DNA of 24,485 nt from Candidatus Woesearchaeota archaeon. Its GTDB lineage: Archaea > Nanobdellota > Nanobdellia > Woesearchaeales > 21-14-0-10-32-9. The DNA lies in the NCBI GenBank assembly GCA_003560545.1, contig PWLK01000037.1, positions 1-24,485 on the forward strand. Reading direction: 5' to 3'. Numbering within the stretch: position 1 is the stretch's first letter; each line of letters opens with the position of its first letter. Below, piece after piece: positions 1 to 7,837 of the stretch. Under the pieces are notes generated by a model that was not told the origin of the DNA, made no database searches, and saw only the letters and a program-made list of their open reading frames with translations. The translations under genes and the position numbers were made by a program.

Positions 1-448
1 CGCTCTTCGTATTCCTCCTCGAATCATAAGCGTAATGCCTCACACCCCATTTATTTGCAGGAGAATAACTTTTTACGCCTTTCAGAACAACTTGTTTTTC
101 TTCTTTTAATTCCTCCAAATCAAACCCGGTGTATTTCCTGTAATTTATTACCAACTCAGTCCCTTCATGTTTCACATCGTAAATCCTGCCTGCTTCATCA
201 AAATCATGCACTCTTCTGAAGTCAACCTCTAAGTAGAAAGGCTTCTTTGTTTCAATAACAAAGACATCTCCTTCAAACCCGCACCTTGCTTTTCCCTCAG
301 GCTTCACATCAGCTATAGTCTTATAAGGTTCCCAGTCATCCTCCAAGAAAAAGAAAAGTCCTTCGTACTGGCTTTCAACATTTTTTTTTAGGGCGAAATA
401 GCTTCCTTTATTATTAGTTGAGAAATAGCTCTCCTCTTTTTTTCCCAT
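1..448 (-). CDS. Glycogen debranching enzyme (amylo-alpha-1,6-glucosidase type), N-terminal part, cut by window edge
   Basis: An open frame runs leftward from an ATG at 446-448 to the window edge, giving 149 codons of the N-terminus. An AGAGG ribosome binding site lies about 9 bases upstream, and the start is only 16 bases past the stop of the nucleotidyltransferase gene, so the two are probably co-transcribed. The beginning (STNNKGSYFAL, then YEGLFFFLEDDWEPYKTI) resembles the N-terminal beta-sandwich domain of archaeal amylo-1,6-glucosidases, where a Gly-x-Tyr motif is followed by an R/Y-x-GLF stretch. These enzymes remove alpha-1,6 branches from glycogen. The catalytic barrel lies outside the window, so the assignment rests on the N-terminal pattern plus the glycogen neighbourhood. 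Another glucan-acting enzyme with the same N-terminal domain is possible. Confidence 0.6.
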   Translation of the reverse strand, partial: MGKKEESYFSTNNKGSYFALKKNVESQYEGLFFFLEDDWEPYKTIADVKPEGKARCGFEGDVFVIETKKPFYLEVDFRRVHDFDEAGRIYDVKHEGTELVINYRKYTGFDLEELKEEKQVVLKGVKSYSPANKWGVRHYAYDSRRNTKS

Positions 449-464
449 TGAAAGCCTCTTTTTA

Positions 465-1445
465 TTATGCGAACTCTACTTCTGAAGAGTCGCCTATGTT
501 AAGCTTCTTCGGCGTTCCTTCAACCCTGGTTTCTTTTCCTATTATGCACTCTTCAATATTAGCATTATTTATCTCTGCGTTCCTGTTGATAATGCTGTTC
601 CTGACAATAGAATTGGACACCCTCGCGTTTTTTCCAATCGAGACATTCGGCCCTATTATCGAGTTGAAAAGCTTTGCGCCTTCACCGATGTAAACCGGTG
701 GGAGGATTATGCTGCTTTTATGGCTGCCTGTTTTTTGTTTTGCCTGTTTTAGCAAGTAGTTATTTGTTTCAATTAGTGATTCAGGGGATTCGAGGTCTTT
801 CCATACATTTACTTCCCTGGATACCAATGCCAGGCCTTTGTTTATCATTATCTGTAACGCGTCTGTTAACTGGTATTCTTCCTTTGTTTTTATGTCATTA
901 TCTATGAGGTATTTCAAAGCATCAAATAATCCCTTGGGGTTCCTGAATTGGTACAATCCGACTATGGCTTGGTCTGACACAGGGGTCTCTGGTTTCTCAA
1001 TAAGCCTTGTAATCTTCCCCTCGTGTTCAAATACGACCCCGTAACTCCTTGGGTCTTCCACTTTCTTAGTCCATATGATGCCGTGGGATTGCCCCCTCCC
1101 TATTTTTCTGATGTCCGCATTTATTATGGTGTCTGCAAACAATATGGCTAGCTCGTCATCGTTCACATATTTTTTTGCGCCGTAAATCGCGTGTCCGACT
1201 CCCTTCCTCTCTTTCTGCAGTATATACTTGGCTTGGAAAGAATAATTGTCAGAGATATACTTTTTTAGCTTGGGTTTGTCCTCGTCAACTATGAAGACTA
1301 CCATGTCAACTCCGAGCTTTGAAACGCTGTCAAGCAAGTGCCCTATTATGGGCTTCCCTGCTAATTCCAGGAGTGCTTTTGGCTTGCTCTGTGTATGGGG
1401 CTTAAGCCTAGGATGTTTTCCCGCCATAGGTATGATGAGTTTCAT
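465..1445 (-). CDS. Sugar-phosphate nucleotidyltransferase with left-handed beta-helix tail
   Basis: This is a 326-residue protein. Residues 1-235 form the Rossmann-like nucleotidyltransferase domain (start IIPMAGKHPRLKPHTQSKPK, then a PKALLELAGKPIIGHLLD stretch). Residues about 245-320 are hexapeptide-type repeats (IGEGA, IGPNVSIGKNA, IIGKETRVEG) typical of a left-handed beta-helix. Relatives join glucose-1-phosphate to UTP, dTTP or ATP. In this glycogen cluster the likely product is UDP- or ADP-glucose; since GT3 glycogen synthases usually take UDP-glucose, UDP-glucose is my guess. The usual G-x-G-T-R-L loop reads G-K-H-P-R-L here, which is atypical. The gene has its own promoter (TATA at 1481-1488) and a strong AAGGGGGA ribosome binding site at 1451-1458, five bases before the ATG. 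The debranching enzyme follows 16 bases after its stop. Confidence 0.82.
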   Translation of the reverse strand: MKLIIPMAGKHPRLKPHTQSKPKALLELAGKPIIGHLLDSVSKLGVDMVVFIVDEDKPKLKKYISDNYSFQAKYILQKERKGVGHAIYGAKKYVNDDELAILFADTIINADIRKIGRGQSHGIIWTKKVEDPRSYGVVFEHEGKITRLIEKPETPVSDQAIVGLYQFRNPKGLFDALKYLIDNDIKTKEEYQLTDALQIMINKGLALVSREVNVWKDLESPESLIETNNYLLKQAKQKTGSHKSSIILPPVYIGEGAKLFNSIIGPNVSIGKNARVSNSIVRNSIINRNAEINNANIEECIIGKETRVEGTPKKLNIGDSSEVEFA

Positions 1446-1450
1446 ATTAT

Positions 1451-1488
1451 TCCCCCTTAGGCAGGAATAACGGTCGTCGATTTATAAA
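1451..1488 (-). promoter_or_regulatory. Promoter and Shine-Dalgarno for nucleotidyltransferase-debranching unit
   Basis: On the minus strand a TTTATAAA element (1481-1488) is centred about 39 bases upstream of the ATG at 1445. This predicts a transcript start near 1458. The ribosome binding site AAGGGGGA occupies 1451-1458, at the very start of the predicted short leader. The TATA element separates this two-gene unit from the upstream glycogen synthase. Confidence 0.55.
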
Positions 1489-1527
1489 TCTTGCTGTGTT
1501 CAGCTCATCTTTTCCCTTGGCAGAAGC

Positions 1528-1542
1528 AAAAAAAGGTTTTTT
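1528..1542 (-). terminator. Probable T-rich terminator after glycogen synthase
   Basis: On the minus strand, about 30 bases past the glycogen synthase stop, six A, two C and seven T residues form a weak self-complementary element ending in a T tract. It lies between the synthase gene and the next promoter. Archaeal terminators are commonly oligo-T tracts; this call is by pattern only. Confidence 0.35.
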
Positions 1543-1570
1543 CCTCTAAAGTCTTAAAATAGTTAGAATT

Positions 1571-3355
1571 TTAGTCTTTTGTAATTGCTTTGTTATGCGC
1601 TTCCACGTAGTAATCTGCGAAGTGCTTCCAGTCAGCCAGCTGGCTTAATTCCTTGGCACGTATCTTGTGGTCTACTCGTTCTGCGTGGTCCATCAACGCA
1701 TATTTAAGCATTGCCTGGTAAAGGCTTTCGGTGAATTCCTCTTTTGTTTTCCCGTCTCTTTCAACTACGTAAATCCCTTTTTCCTCTCCAAGATCTTTTG
1801 TTTTTTCTTTTATGAACCTTCCAAAGCCTGCTAGGTCAGTGGTTATAGCGGGTACTCCGACGGCGGCGGATTCTAAGGGAGTGTATCCCCATGGCTCGTA
1901 ATAACTTGGGAATACGCCTAAATGACATCCTGCGACTACCTCGTTGAATTCCATGTTTAGCACGGAGTCGTTCCCGTTTAGGAAAGCAGGGTATAGCATT
2001 ACCTGTACCTTGTCATCCTTTGAATTCGTAAGGCCTGCTTCTTTGAATCCTTGTATTATCCTGTTATTGTCTTCATCTGCCAGGTTATGCGTGCATAGCA
2101 CAGGTCCTCCTTCTCTTTTAAATCTTAAAACGTCTTTTTTCATTTCATGAATGAATTCCTTTGTTAGTATCCCGTTTCTTTCTTCGTGGCTTAGGAAGCT
2201 GTTCACAATCCTTGTTATTATCTCCCCGGATTTGCTTTCCACGTAGCTCTTGATATGCCTGTAATAATTCTTGCTTTCCAGTAATTCCATTTTTGCCCCG
2301 TTGTTTGGCATTGCGATGAATATGAATGCTGATATGGTTCTTTCAGTATCCTTTTTTTTGAGCTCTTCGTTAACCCTTCTAAGTGCCTCTATATATGTGT
2401 CTATGCCTTTGTTCTCGTATTCATACCTTGCGGCCAGGTAGAAAGTCAGGTTGTGCGTTAAGTTGAATTGGTAGTACGGGAAGAACGTGTATGCGAGGAA
2501 CTCTCTTATTTTATTCCTGCTCGTAACGTGCTTTATGCTTGTTTCTTCTATACTAGGATAATTGTCCAGGTCTAGCCCGTTCAGCAGGAGGACGTCAGGC
2601 TTTCTTCCTAGTATGTGCTCTGATTCCTTGCCTGTTATCCTGGATACTGTTGTGAATACGTGGCTTGCGTGCGCGGCAGCTCTTTCAGCGGTGAATTTGT
2701 CCGTTACGTTTAGTTCTCGGGCTTTCTCGTAAGGGTTAAATCTTCCGAGCATCCCGTATAAGTTTTGGTTGCTGCCCGCGATGCTTCTTCCTAGGATGGT
2801 TGCGTGCGTGGTAAAAACCGTTTTTATCCTTGACCCAGAGTTTCTTAGTTTCAGGATTGCGAACCCGGTCATCCATTCATGTGCCTGGAAAACTGTTTCT
2901 CTTGGTTTTATGGCTTTGTTTTCTTCCAGGGCAAGCATTAGTTCTGCGGCGGCGTATGAGAAAAGCATTGGCTCTTCAAAATCCCAGGAGCTGAAAATTG
3001 AATCAACTTGGTGTGACTCCCAGAACTCTTTTTTTATGTCGTTCGTCTTCCATGATATGCCTAAGAATTCCAGTAAAATAGTTTTTGGCTCTCCTTTTAT
3101 CAGCCATGTTCCGTAGTGCGCTTTTATGCCTTGGCTTTCAAGCGCGTTTATTGCCGCTGCGTATTCCTTGGGAGGGTCTTCTTCTATGAAGTCTTGTTCT
3201 GCTTTTTCTTTTATGTAAGGGCCTATTAGCACGTATTCTTTGTATTGCTCTTTCAGGATGCCTGTCTTGCTCGCTATAACAGAGTGTATACCGCCTACTT
3301 TGTTGCATACTTCCCAGCTTGCTTCGTATACGCTGCTTGCTCTTGGCGCTTCCAA
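1571..3355 (-). CDS. GT3-family (eukaryote-type) glycogen synthase
   Basis: This 594-residue protein elongates alpha-1,4-glucan chains from a nucleotide-glucose donor, normally UDP-glucose in GT3. Signatures in order: the donor-loop motif EASWEVCNKVGGI (11-23), YVLIGPY (41-47), QAHEWMTG (157-164), FTTHATILGR (181-190), AARYEYENKGIDTYIEAL (308-325; Arg310 matches the conserved catalytic-face Arg of yeast Gsy), and YYEPWGYTPLES with the E-x7-E pair Glu487/Glu495, followed by GVPAITTDLAGFG (500-512). The start is a TTG at 3355 with a GAGG site about 6 bases upstream; no earlier in-frame ATG fits. Shorter than animal and yeast enzymes, it lacks their phosphorylated tails. It lies 13 bases downstream of the tail-anchored protein gene, in the same operon. 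Confidence 0.93.
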   Translation of the reverse strand: MEAPRASSVYEASWEVCNKVGGIHSVIASKTGILKEQYKEYVLIGPYIKEKAEQDFIEEDPPKEYAAAINALESQGIKAHYGTWLIKGEPKTILLEFLGISWKTNDIKKEFWESHQVDSIFSSWDFEEPMLFSYAAAELMLALEENKAIKPRETVFQAHEWMTGFAILKLRNSGSRIKTVFTTHATILGRSIAGSNQNLYGMLGRFNPYEKARELNVTDKFTAERAAAHASHVFTTVSRITGKESEHILGRKPDVLLLNGLDLDNYPSIEETSIKHVTSRNKIREFLAYTFFPYYQFNLTHNLTFYLAARYEYENKGIDTYIEALRRVNEELKKKDTERTISAFIFIAMPNNGAKMELLESKNYYRHIKSYVESKSGEIITRIVNSFLSHEERNGILTKEFIHEMKKDVLRFKREGGPVLCTHNLADEDNNRIIQGFKEAGLTNSKDDKVQVMLYPAFLNGNDSVLNMEFNEVVAGCHLGVFPSYYEPWGYTPLESAAVGVPAITTDLAGFGRFIKEKTKDLGEEKGIYVVERDGKTKEEFTESLYQAMLKYALMDHAERVDHKIRAKELSQLADWKHFADYYVEAHNKAITKD

Positions 3356-3368
3356 TGTATCCCTCTTT

Positions 3369-4088
3369 TTAGTAAGTTATTATTCCTGCCTGCAAAAGGG
3401 CTCCTACGAGTATAAGCCCTAGTATTAACCCGAATATTAATCCTAGTAAGAATTCTTTTATTATGAAGTGGTGCGGTGCTTCAGTGCTTAGCCTGTTAAA
3501 TCTTTTCCTGATTTCTTCCTGTTTCTTTCTTTCTTCATCTTCATGTGTTTTTCCAAGCACGATCCTGCGTTGTTGGGCCAGGCTTAACCCTGTATTTGTT
3601 TCTGCAGGAGTTTCTTTAAGCAGTTCTTTTTTTGGCTTTATGGGTGGCTTGGCTGTTTTTTTCTTTTCTTTTTTCCCCTTGGCCTTTTGTTGTTTCTTCT
3701 TTGTTTTCTTTGGTTTTTCAGGTTTCTTTTTTTCTTCAGGGATTTTCAGTTCTGGTTTTTCAAATTCCAGTTTTTGTGGGTCTTTTTGTTCTTTCTTTTT
3801 TTCTTCGCTTAAGGTCAGTTGTTTTTCTTTTTCTGGTATGTTTTGTTTTTTTGTTTTTTTCTTTGGTTCTTTTATTGTTTTGAGCAGTTCTTTCTTGTTC
3901 TTGGATTTCCGCATTTTTTGAGCTGTTTCTTTTTTTCCCAGTGAGTTTTCCGTCCAGTTTGCGAAGTCGTTTCGTTCCGGGTTGACGTGGTGGTTGTATT
4001 CTTCGTCATCCATTTCTTGTAGGGCTTTGCCTAGTTCTTTTAAGTTGTGGATGGTCCTGCCTTTTAGCAGGTAAAAAGGGTCCCCCAT
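3369..4088 (-). CDS. Tail-anchored, Lys-rich protein with HHV/NDFANW domain
   Basis: This 239-residue protein has three parts. Residues 1-60 form a small folded domain (FYLLKGRTIHNLKELGKAL, then YNHHVNPERNDFANW) homologous by eye to the upstream 109-residue protein; I associate the pattern with the DUF5752 family, from memory. Residues about 61-200 are a long, low-complexity K/E/P-rich linker with no hydrophobic segment. Residues 212-238 are a glycine-spaced transmembrane helix (LLGLIFGLILGLILVGALL) at the extreme C-terminus. The layout suggests a tail-anchored protein with its domain in the cytoplasm, which could tether glucan enzymes to the membrane; that is inference. It starts at an ATG with a GAGGTGG site and sits between the 109-residue gene and the GT3 synthase. 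Confidence 0.7.
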   Translation of the reverse strand: MGDPFYLLKGRTIHNLKELGKALQEMDDEEYNHHVNPERNDFANWTENSLGKKETAQKMRKSKNKKELLKTIKEPKKKTKKQNIPEKEKQLTLSEEKKKEQKDPQKLEFEKPELKIPEEKKKPEKPKKTKKKQQKAKGKKEKKKTAKPPIKPKKELLKETPAETNTGLSLAQQRRIVLGKTHEDEERKKQEEIRKRFNRLSTEAPHHFIIKEFLLGLIFGLILGLILVGALLQAGIITY

Positions 4089-4116
4089 TTTTTTCCACCT
4101 CTTTTTTTCAGGGTTT

Positions 4117-4446
4117 TTATTTGAGTTTTCTTACTATGTGTTTGTATAATACGATTCTTGTGTGGTGCTTGTTTTTTGTGCCTGCCAGTTCCTGGGCGAG
4201 GTCTGTTTCTTCGAATATGTGGTGTATCCAGTTTGCGAAGTCGTTCTTGTCCGGTGTTACGTGGTGGTTGAATACGTCGTCTGCTATGTGTTCTAGTGTG
4301 TCTGCTAGTTCTTTCACGTTTTTTACTGGTTGCCCGTTTGCTAGTATGAAGTAGTGTTCTGCGGGCGCGTCTTTAACTATCTTGGATACTTTCTTAGATG
4401 TTTTTTTCTTGGACTTTTTTTTAGCAGCTTTCTTTTTTGTTGCCAT
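4117..4446 (-). CDS. Small Lys/Ala-tailed protein with HHV/NDFANW domain (DUF5752-like)
   Basis: This 109-residue protein opens with a histone-H1-like tail of Lys, Ala and Ser (residues 2-24), followed by a compact domain (31-93). That domain contains YFILANGQPVKNVKELADTL and FNHHVTPDKNDFANWIHHIF, and the same pattern recurs at the N-terminus of the next gene, so the two are paralogues. Function unknown. The family resemblance (DUF5752, seen beside glycosyltransferases) is recalled and untested. The basic tail could bind polyanions or the acidic surface of another protein. The start has a GAGGTGG site about 6 bases upstream and the gene lies 27 bases after the GH57 stop. The matching Shine-Dalgarno sequences of this gene and the next suggest a duplication that included the leader. 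Confidence 0.72.
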   Translation of the reverse strand: MATKKKAAKKKSKKKTSKKVSKIVKDAPAEHYFILANGQPVKNVKELADTLEHIADDVFNHHVTPDKNDFANWIHHIFEETDLAQELAGTKNKHHTRIVLYKHIVRKLK

Positions 4447-4472
4447 TTATAATTCCACCTCTCCTCTTTTTT

Positions 4473-5714
4473 TTATTGTGTTAGTATCATGCTTGGTGTT
4501 TCATGTACTATTATTTGTTTATCCGTGTTTTTTTCTTTATTTATTCTCCTGGTAAAGTCGTTTAGTACGTTCATAAATGTTATGAATGCTTCGTACGGGC
4601 TGTCATATGGGTTGAAGTACTTGTGGACGTCTCCGTCGTTGAACCATTTCGTGCACATGTAGTAGAAGTGGTCTGACGTGGTCATCTTTCTCCATGTGTT
4701 TATAAGTTCTTTGTTTCGTGTTGCTTTTACGTGTTTTTCAATTTTGTATAGTTCTTGTTTCGCGCTGTTTTGCAGGCTGTTCCCGAGCCACGCGGTCAGG
4801 TCTCGTTCTACGTCCGCCCACGATGTGAAGTTGTGGTTGTCGATCACGTCTCTTGGTTCATGTTTCTTTACCGCTTCTGAGACTGTTACGAATTCGTTGT
4901 CGGGGTGTTTGAGTATTTCTTCCGGGAGTTGTTTCATGAATGTGAAGATTCCTGTGTCTTCCCATTGGTGTTCTCCGAATGTTTCGTAGTCCATGAATAG
5001 GTTGATTATTTCGCTGCTTCCGTTATGGCTGTGTATCCATGAAGCGTATTTCTCTGCGGTTAAGGGGTGTTCTTCCCAGCCTTTGTTGCTGAATCGGAAT
5101 GCTATGTCGTCGCTTAGCTTATAGTTCTTTAAGAGAACCTTTATTTTTTCGGTGCTTACTGCTTTGTATACGTATCCAGGGGTTCTGCCTTGGAGTATGT
5201 GGTCTGCTCCTTCTGCTATGATTCCTTCGTATCCGAGGTCTTCGATGTGTTTGGCTAGTTCGTTGTTGAATATTAACTCTGTATTCCTGAATATTTTTGG
5301 TTCTTGCTTGAAGTGCTTTTTTATCATTTTCCTGTGCAGTTCTAATTGTTCCCTGAATTCTTCTTTGGAGTACAGGTATGAGAGGGAGTGGTGGTATGTT
5401 TCGTTTAGGAATTCGACGTGCCCTGTTTTTGCAAGTTCTTTGAAGCTTTCTAGGACTTCAGGGGCGTATTCTTCGAATTGTTCCATTGCTGTTCCTGTTA
5501 TGCTGAAGCTTGCTTTGAATTTCCCGTTGTGTTTTCTTATGAGGTGTAGTAAGAGGTTGTTCATCGGGAGGTAGTTTTTCCTTGCTACTTTTCTCATTAC
5601 TTCCTTGTTTTTCTTGTGGTCGAAGTAGTCGTTGTCTTTTCCTATGTCGAAGATGCTGTATTTTTTTAGCCTGTGCGGCTGGTGTACTTGGAAGTAAAAG
5701 CATATTTTTACCAT
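4473..5714 (-). CDS. GH57 family alpha-glucan hydrolase/transferase (alpha-amylase-like)
   Basis: A 413-residue protein of glycoside hydrolase family 57, acting on alpha-1,4/1,6-glucans with retention. The five-region GH57 pattern is visible: HQP at 11-13 (region 1), GHVEFLNETYHH at 98-109 (region 2), FRNTELIF at 142-149 with the expected nucleophile Glu146 (region 3), and FMDYETFGEHQW at 240-251 with the expected acid/base Asp242 (region 4). The frame stays open upstream to 5780, but the ATG at 5714 is the better start: a GGGGGAGAT site precedes it, the protein then begins MVKICFYFQVHQP as the family does, and the extension would overlap the upstream gene. The upstream glycosyltransferase stops 2 bases before it, implying translational coupling. 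Amylase, 4-alpha-glucanotransferase or branching activity cannot be told apart here. Confidence 0.88.
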   Translation of the reverse strand: MVKICFYFQVHQPHRLKKYSIFDIGKDNDYFDHKKNKEVMRKVARKNYLPMNNLLLHLIRKHNGKFKASFSITGTAMEQFEEYAPEVLESFKELAKTGHVEFLNETYHHSLSYLYSKEEFREQLELHRKMIKKHFKQEPKIFRNTELIFNNELAKHIEDLGYEGIIAEGADHILQGRTPGYVYKAVSTEKIKVLLKNYKLSDDIAFRFSNKGWEEHPLTAEKYASWIHSHNGSSEIINLFMDYETFGEHQWEDTGIFTFMKQLPEEILKHPDNEFVTVSEAVKKHEPRDVIDNHNFTSWADVERDLTAWLGNSLQNSAKQELYKIEKHVKATRNKELINTWRKMTTSDHFYYMCTKWFNDGDVHKYFNPYDSPYEAFITFMNVLNDFTRRINKEKNTDKQIIVHETPSMILTQ

Positions 5715-5716
5715 TT

Positions 5717-6982
5717 TTATATCTCCCCCCGTAGTATTTCGTTGTATATGTCTAGGCATTTCACGGCTGGTCCGTCCCATGTTGCGTTTCTTGCTTCGTC
5801 GTACCCGTTGTATTTTAGTTCGTTGTGCAGTGATGAGTAGTGTAGCAAGGCAAGTATTTTGTGTGCCATTTCGTTTACGTCCCAGAAGTCTACTTTTAGT
5901 GCGTGTTTTAGGACTTCGGCTATGCCTGATTGTTTGCTTATGATTGTCGGTGTTTTTTTGATTTGGGCTTCGTATGGTACTAGGCCGAAGGGTTCGCTTA
6001 CGCTTGGCATTACGAATACGTCTGCCATGCTGAATAGTTTTTCTCCTTCTTCCCTTGTGTAGAATCCTGTGAATATGAAGTTTTTGCTTAATCCGAGGTC
6101 TGCTACGAGGTTTATGACTTGGTTTAGCATGTCCCCGCTTCCTGCTACGACGAATTTTGTGTTTGGGGCTTGTTCGAGGACTTTTTTTGCTGCGTATACG
6201 AAGTAGTCAGGCCCTTTTTGTAGTGTTACTCTTCCTGCGAATAGTACGACTTTGTCTCCTGCTTTTATGTGTGCTCCGTCGTAGTCTTTTTTTGAGGTCA
6301 TCGTGGTGGCTGCGTTGTGTACTACTCTTATTTTGTTGGCGTCTGCGTAGTATCTGTTGATGCATGTGTCTCTTAGTTTGTTGCTTACTGTTATGATTTT
6401 GTCTGCTTCGTCCATGCCTTTTTTTTCTATGCTGTATATGAAGGGGTCTGCGTGGTCCCCTCCGGTTTTGTCGAATTCTGTGATGTGTACTTGTACTACT
6501 AGTGGTTTTCCTGTGGCTTTCTTGATTTCTATGCCTGCTAGGAACGTGGTCCAGTCATGCGCGTGTATTACGTCGAAGTCTTCCATTAGGGCTATTTCCT
6601 TGGCTTTTTCTGCGAAGCGCTTGACTTCTTCTTTGAGGTCTTTTCCGTATAGTTTGCCGTATTTGCCTTTCTTTTTTTGCATGTGCCTGTTGTATGTTTC
6701 TTGGTATTGTTCAGAAGTGGTGTATGCTTGTAGTAGGCTGTCTACTTTGTATACTTTTGTGGGTTTGCCTGGGTAGATGTTGTTTGCTATTAGAATTCTA
6801 AATCTGGGCTTGCCGGGTTCGTCTTGGTTTAGGTTTTCGTAGATTTCTTCGGGCCCGCTGGGCATGATGAATGTTACATCGGCGCCGTTTCTGTTTAGTG
6901 CTTTTGTAAGTTCATTACAGACTATCCCGGCTCCTCCTGCGAAGAATGGCGGGAACTCCCAGCCAAGCATTAGTATTTTCAA
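5717..6982 (-). CDS. GT4/GT5-like glycosyltransferase, probable glycogen synthase-like
   Basis: This 421-residue GT-B fold protein probably transfers glucose to a growing glucan. Its N-terminus WEFPPFFAGGAGI (8-20) contains the glycine loop of starch/glycogen synthases and GT4 enzymes. HAHDWTTFLAG (140-150), FAGRVTLQKGPDYF (248-261, Arg251 and Lys256 for donor phosphates) and MPSVSEPFGLVPYEA with the E-x7-E pair Glu330/Glu338 complete the catalytic set. The start is TTG at 6982: a GAGGGTGG site lies just upstream and the sequence MKILMLGWEFPP then begins as in relatives. The ATG at 6970 is an alternative that would remove four residues. First gene of the leftward glycogen operon, it pairs with GH57, a combination common in archaeal glucan clusters. 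Substrate unproven; a trehalose or other glucan enzyme is possible. Confidence 0.85.
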   Translation of the reverse strand: MKILMLGWEFPPFFAGGAGIVCNELTKALNRNGADVTFIMPSGPEEIYENLNQDEPGKPRFRILIANNIYPGKPTKVYKVDSLLQAYTTSEQYQETYNRHMQKKKGKYGKLYGKDLKEEVKRFAEKAKEIALMEDFDVIHAHDWTTFLAGIEIKKATGKPLVVQVHITEFDKTGGDHADPFIYSIEKKGMDEADKIITVSNKLRDTCINRYYADANKIRVVHNAATTMTSKKDYDGAHIKAGDKVVLFAGRVTLQKGPDYFVYAAKKVLEQAPNTKFVVAGSGDMLNQVINLVADLGLSKNFIFTGFYTREEGEKLFSMADVFVMPSVSEPFGLVPYEAQIKKTPTIISKQSGIAEVLKHALKVDFWDVNEMAHKILALLHYSSLHNELKYNGYDEARNATWDGPAVKCLDIYNEILRGEI

Positions 6983-7030
6983 CGACCACCCTCTTTTAGC
7001 TTTGTTTTCTATATAGACTTTTATCTCGAT

Positions 7031-7038
7031 TATTTAAA
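7031..7038 (-). promoter_or_regulatory. TATA element of leftward glycogen operon
   Basis: TTTAAATA on the minus strand, preceded by GAAAC as a possible BRE, is centred about 52 bases upstream of the TTG start of the glycosyltransferase. A transcript from about 7008 would carry a short leader with the GAGGGTGG ribosome binding site. A second TA-rich element, TCTATATAG at 7009-7017, is closer and could be used instead. Confidence 0.45.
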
Positions 7039-7125
7039 TGTTTCTTTTTAAGTTGTTTTCCTCGAAAATATAATTAAGTAATAAATTAAGTATGTTTATA
7101 TTATATTATTTTAATAATAGAAATA

Positions 7126-7134
7126 TTTATATAG
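7126..7134 (+). promoter_or_regulatory. TATA element for the wHTH regulator (leaderless)
   Basis: TTTATATAG is centred 27 bases before the GTG codon at 7157. That places the predicted transcript start at or next to the start codon, so the mRNA should be leaderless; no Shine-Dalgarno is seen upstream. The spacing supports the GTG start over the out-of-frame ATG at 7147, which would encode only a few residues. Confidence 0.55.
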
Positions 7135-7156
7135 TTTTGGTTTGTTATGATTAGCT

Positions 7157-7837
7157 GTGGCAAAACCATTTGACGATACAATCCTGACAGGAACGCAGTG
7201 GCGCGTGCTGGAAGAAACATCGAACCACCCGGTATCTCCAAAACAATTAGCAGAGCGCATGGGAACAACGATTGCATATGCGAGCCAGCAACTCAAACTC
7301 TTGGAAGCACAAGGCTACCTCAAAAAAGAAAGAGTGGACAAAGGCGCAGGGGGCAGGAAGAACAACAACTCAAGAATAGTATACTCTGTCAACAAAAACT
7401 CGTTATACATAACAATCCTAAGGCCTTACCTCTCCGAAAGAAAAGAGCTCAAGCTAAACCCTCAAACATCGTACATAGCAAACACGTTAAGCGCAGACCT
7501 GAAAGAAGACGGCTTCTGCCTCATGAAATTCTTCTTTAACCACCAGGAACTCTTCGAAAAAATGGATTTGTTATTCTACGTAGAATCCAAGGAAGACGAA
7601 ATCCACCTCCTTGTCATCACAGACGACCTGGCAAGCTTCCGCGCAGAAAAAAGCAGCATAACAATATCTTGCCAGGGCATAACGAAAACCCTGAAATTCT
7701 GGAGCCACACCATAGGAGAGTTCAGGGGAGGCCTTGAAAACAAAGAACGATACTTCGAAGACCACGTTCAAAAAGCAATCCTGTTATACGAGAGAAAGCT
7801 AGGGTTAATCCAGTCCTTGCTGGAGGCAGTAGGATGA
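7157..7837 (+). CDS. wHTH transcriptional regulator with nucleotidyltransferase-like C-terminal domain
   Basis: The 226-residue product has a winged helix-turn-helix of MarR/ArsR type at residues 8-75 (TGTQWRVLEETSNHPVSPKQ, then GTTIAYASQQLKLLEAQGYL as the recognition region and a basic wing GAGGRKNNNSR). The C-terminal half (85-226) contains DLLFYVESKEDEIHLLVITDD and a TIGEFRGGLENKERYF stretch. Its order of strands and the EFR-x-GL element recall MNT-type nucleotidyltransferases, but the catalytic GS-x(9-10)-D-x-D motif is missing, so if related it is inactive. It likely binds DNA. It is divergent from the glycogen operon across 174 bases and could regulate it; that is inference. The GTG start is leaderless. 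The last four bases overlap the next gene as ATGA. Confidence 0.72.
   Translation: MAKPFDDTILTGTQWRVLEETSNHPVSPKQLAERMGTTIAYASQQLKLLEAQGYLKKERVDKGAGGRKNNNSRIVYSVNKNSLYITILRPYLSERKELKLNPQTSYIANTLSADLKEDGFCLMKFFFNHQELFEKMDLLFYVESKEDEIHLLVITDDLASFRAEKSSITISCQGITKTLKFWSHTIGEFRGGLENKERYFEDHVQKAILLYERKLGLIQSLLEAVG

Noticed and set aside
3463..3921. Plus-strand open frame of Phe/Ser-rich composition
   Set aside because: It is the complement of the Lys/Glu-rich linker of the tail-anchored gene; such runs open the opposite strand by chance.
5715..5780. 22-residue N-terminal extension of the GH57 gene
   Set aside because: The extension overlaps the upstream glycosyltransferase, whereas the ATG at 5714 has a strong GGGGGAGAT site and begins like the family.
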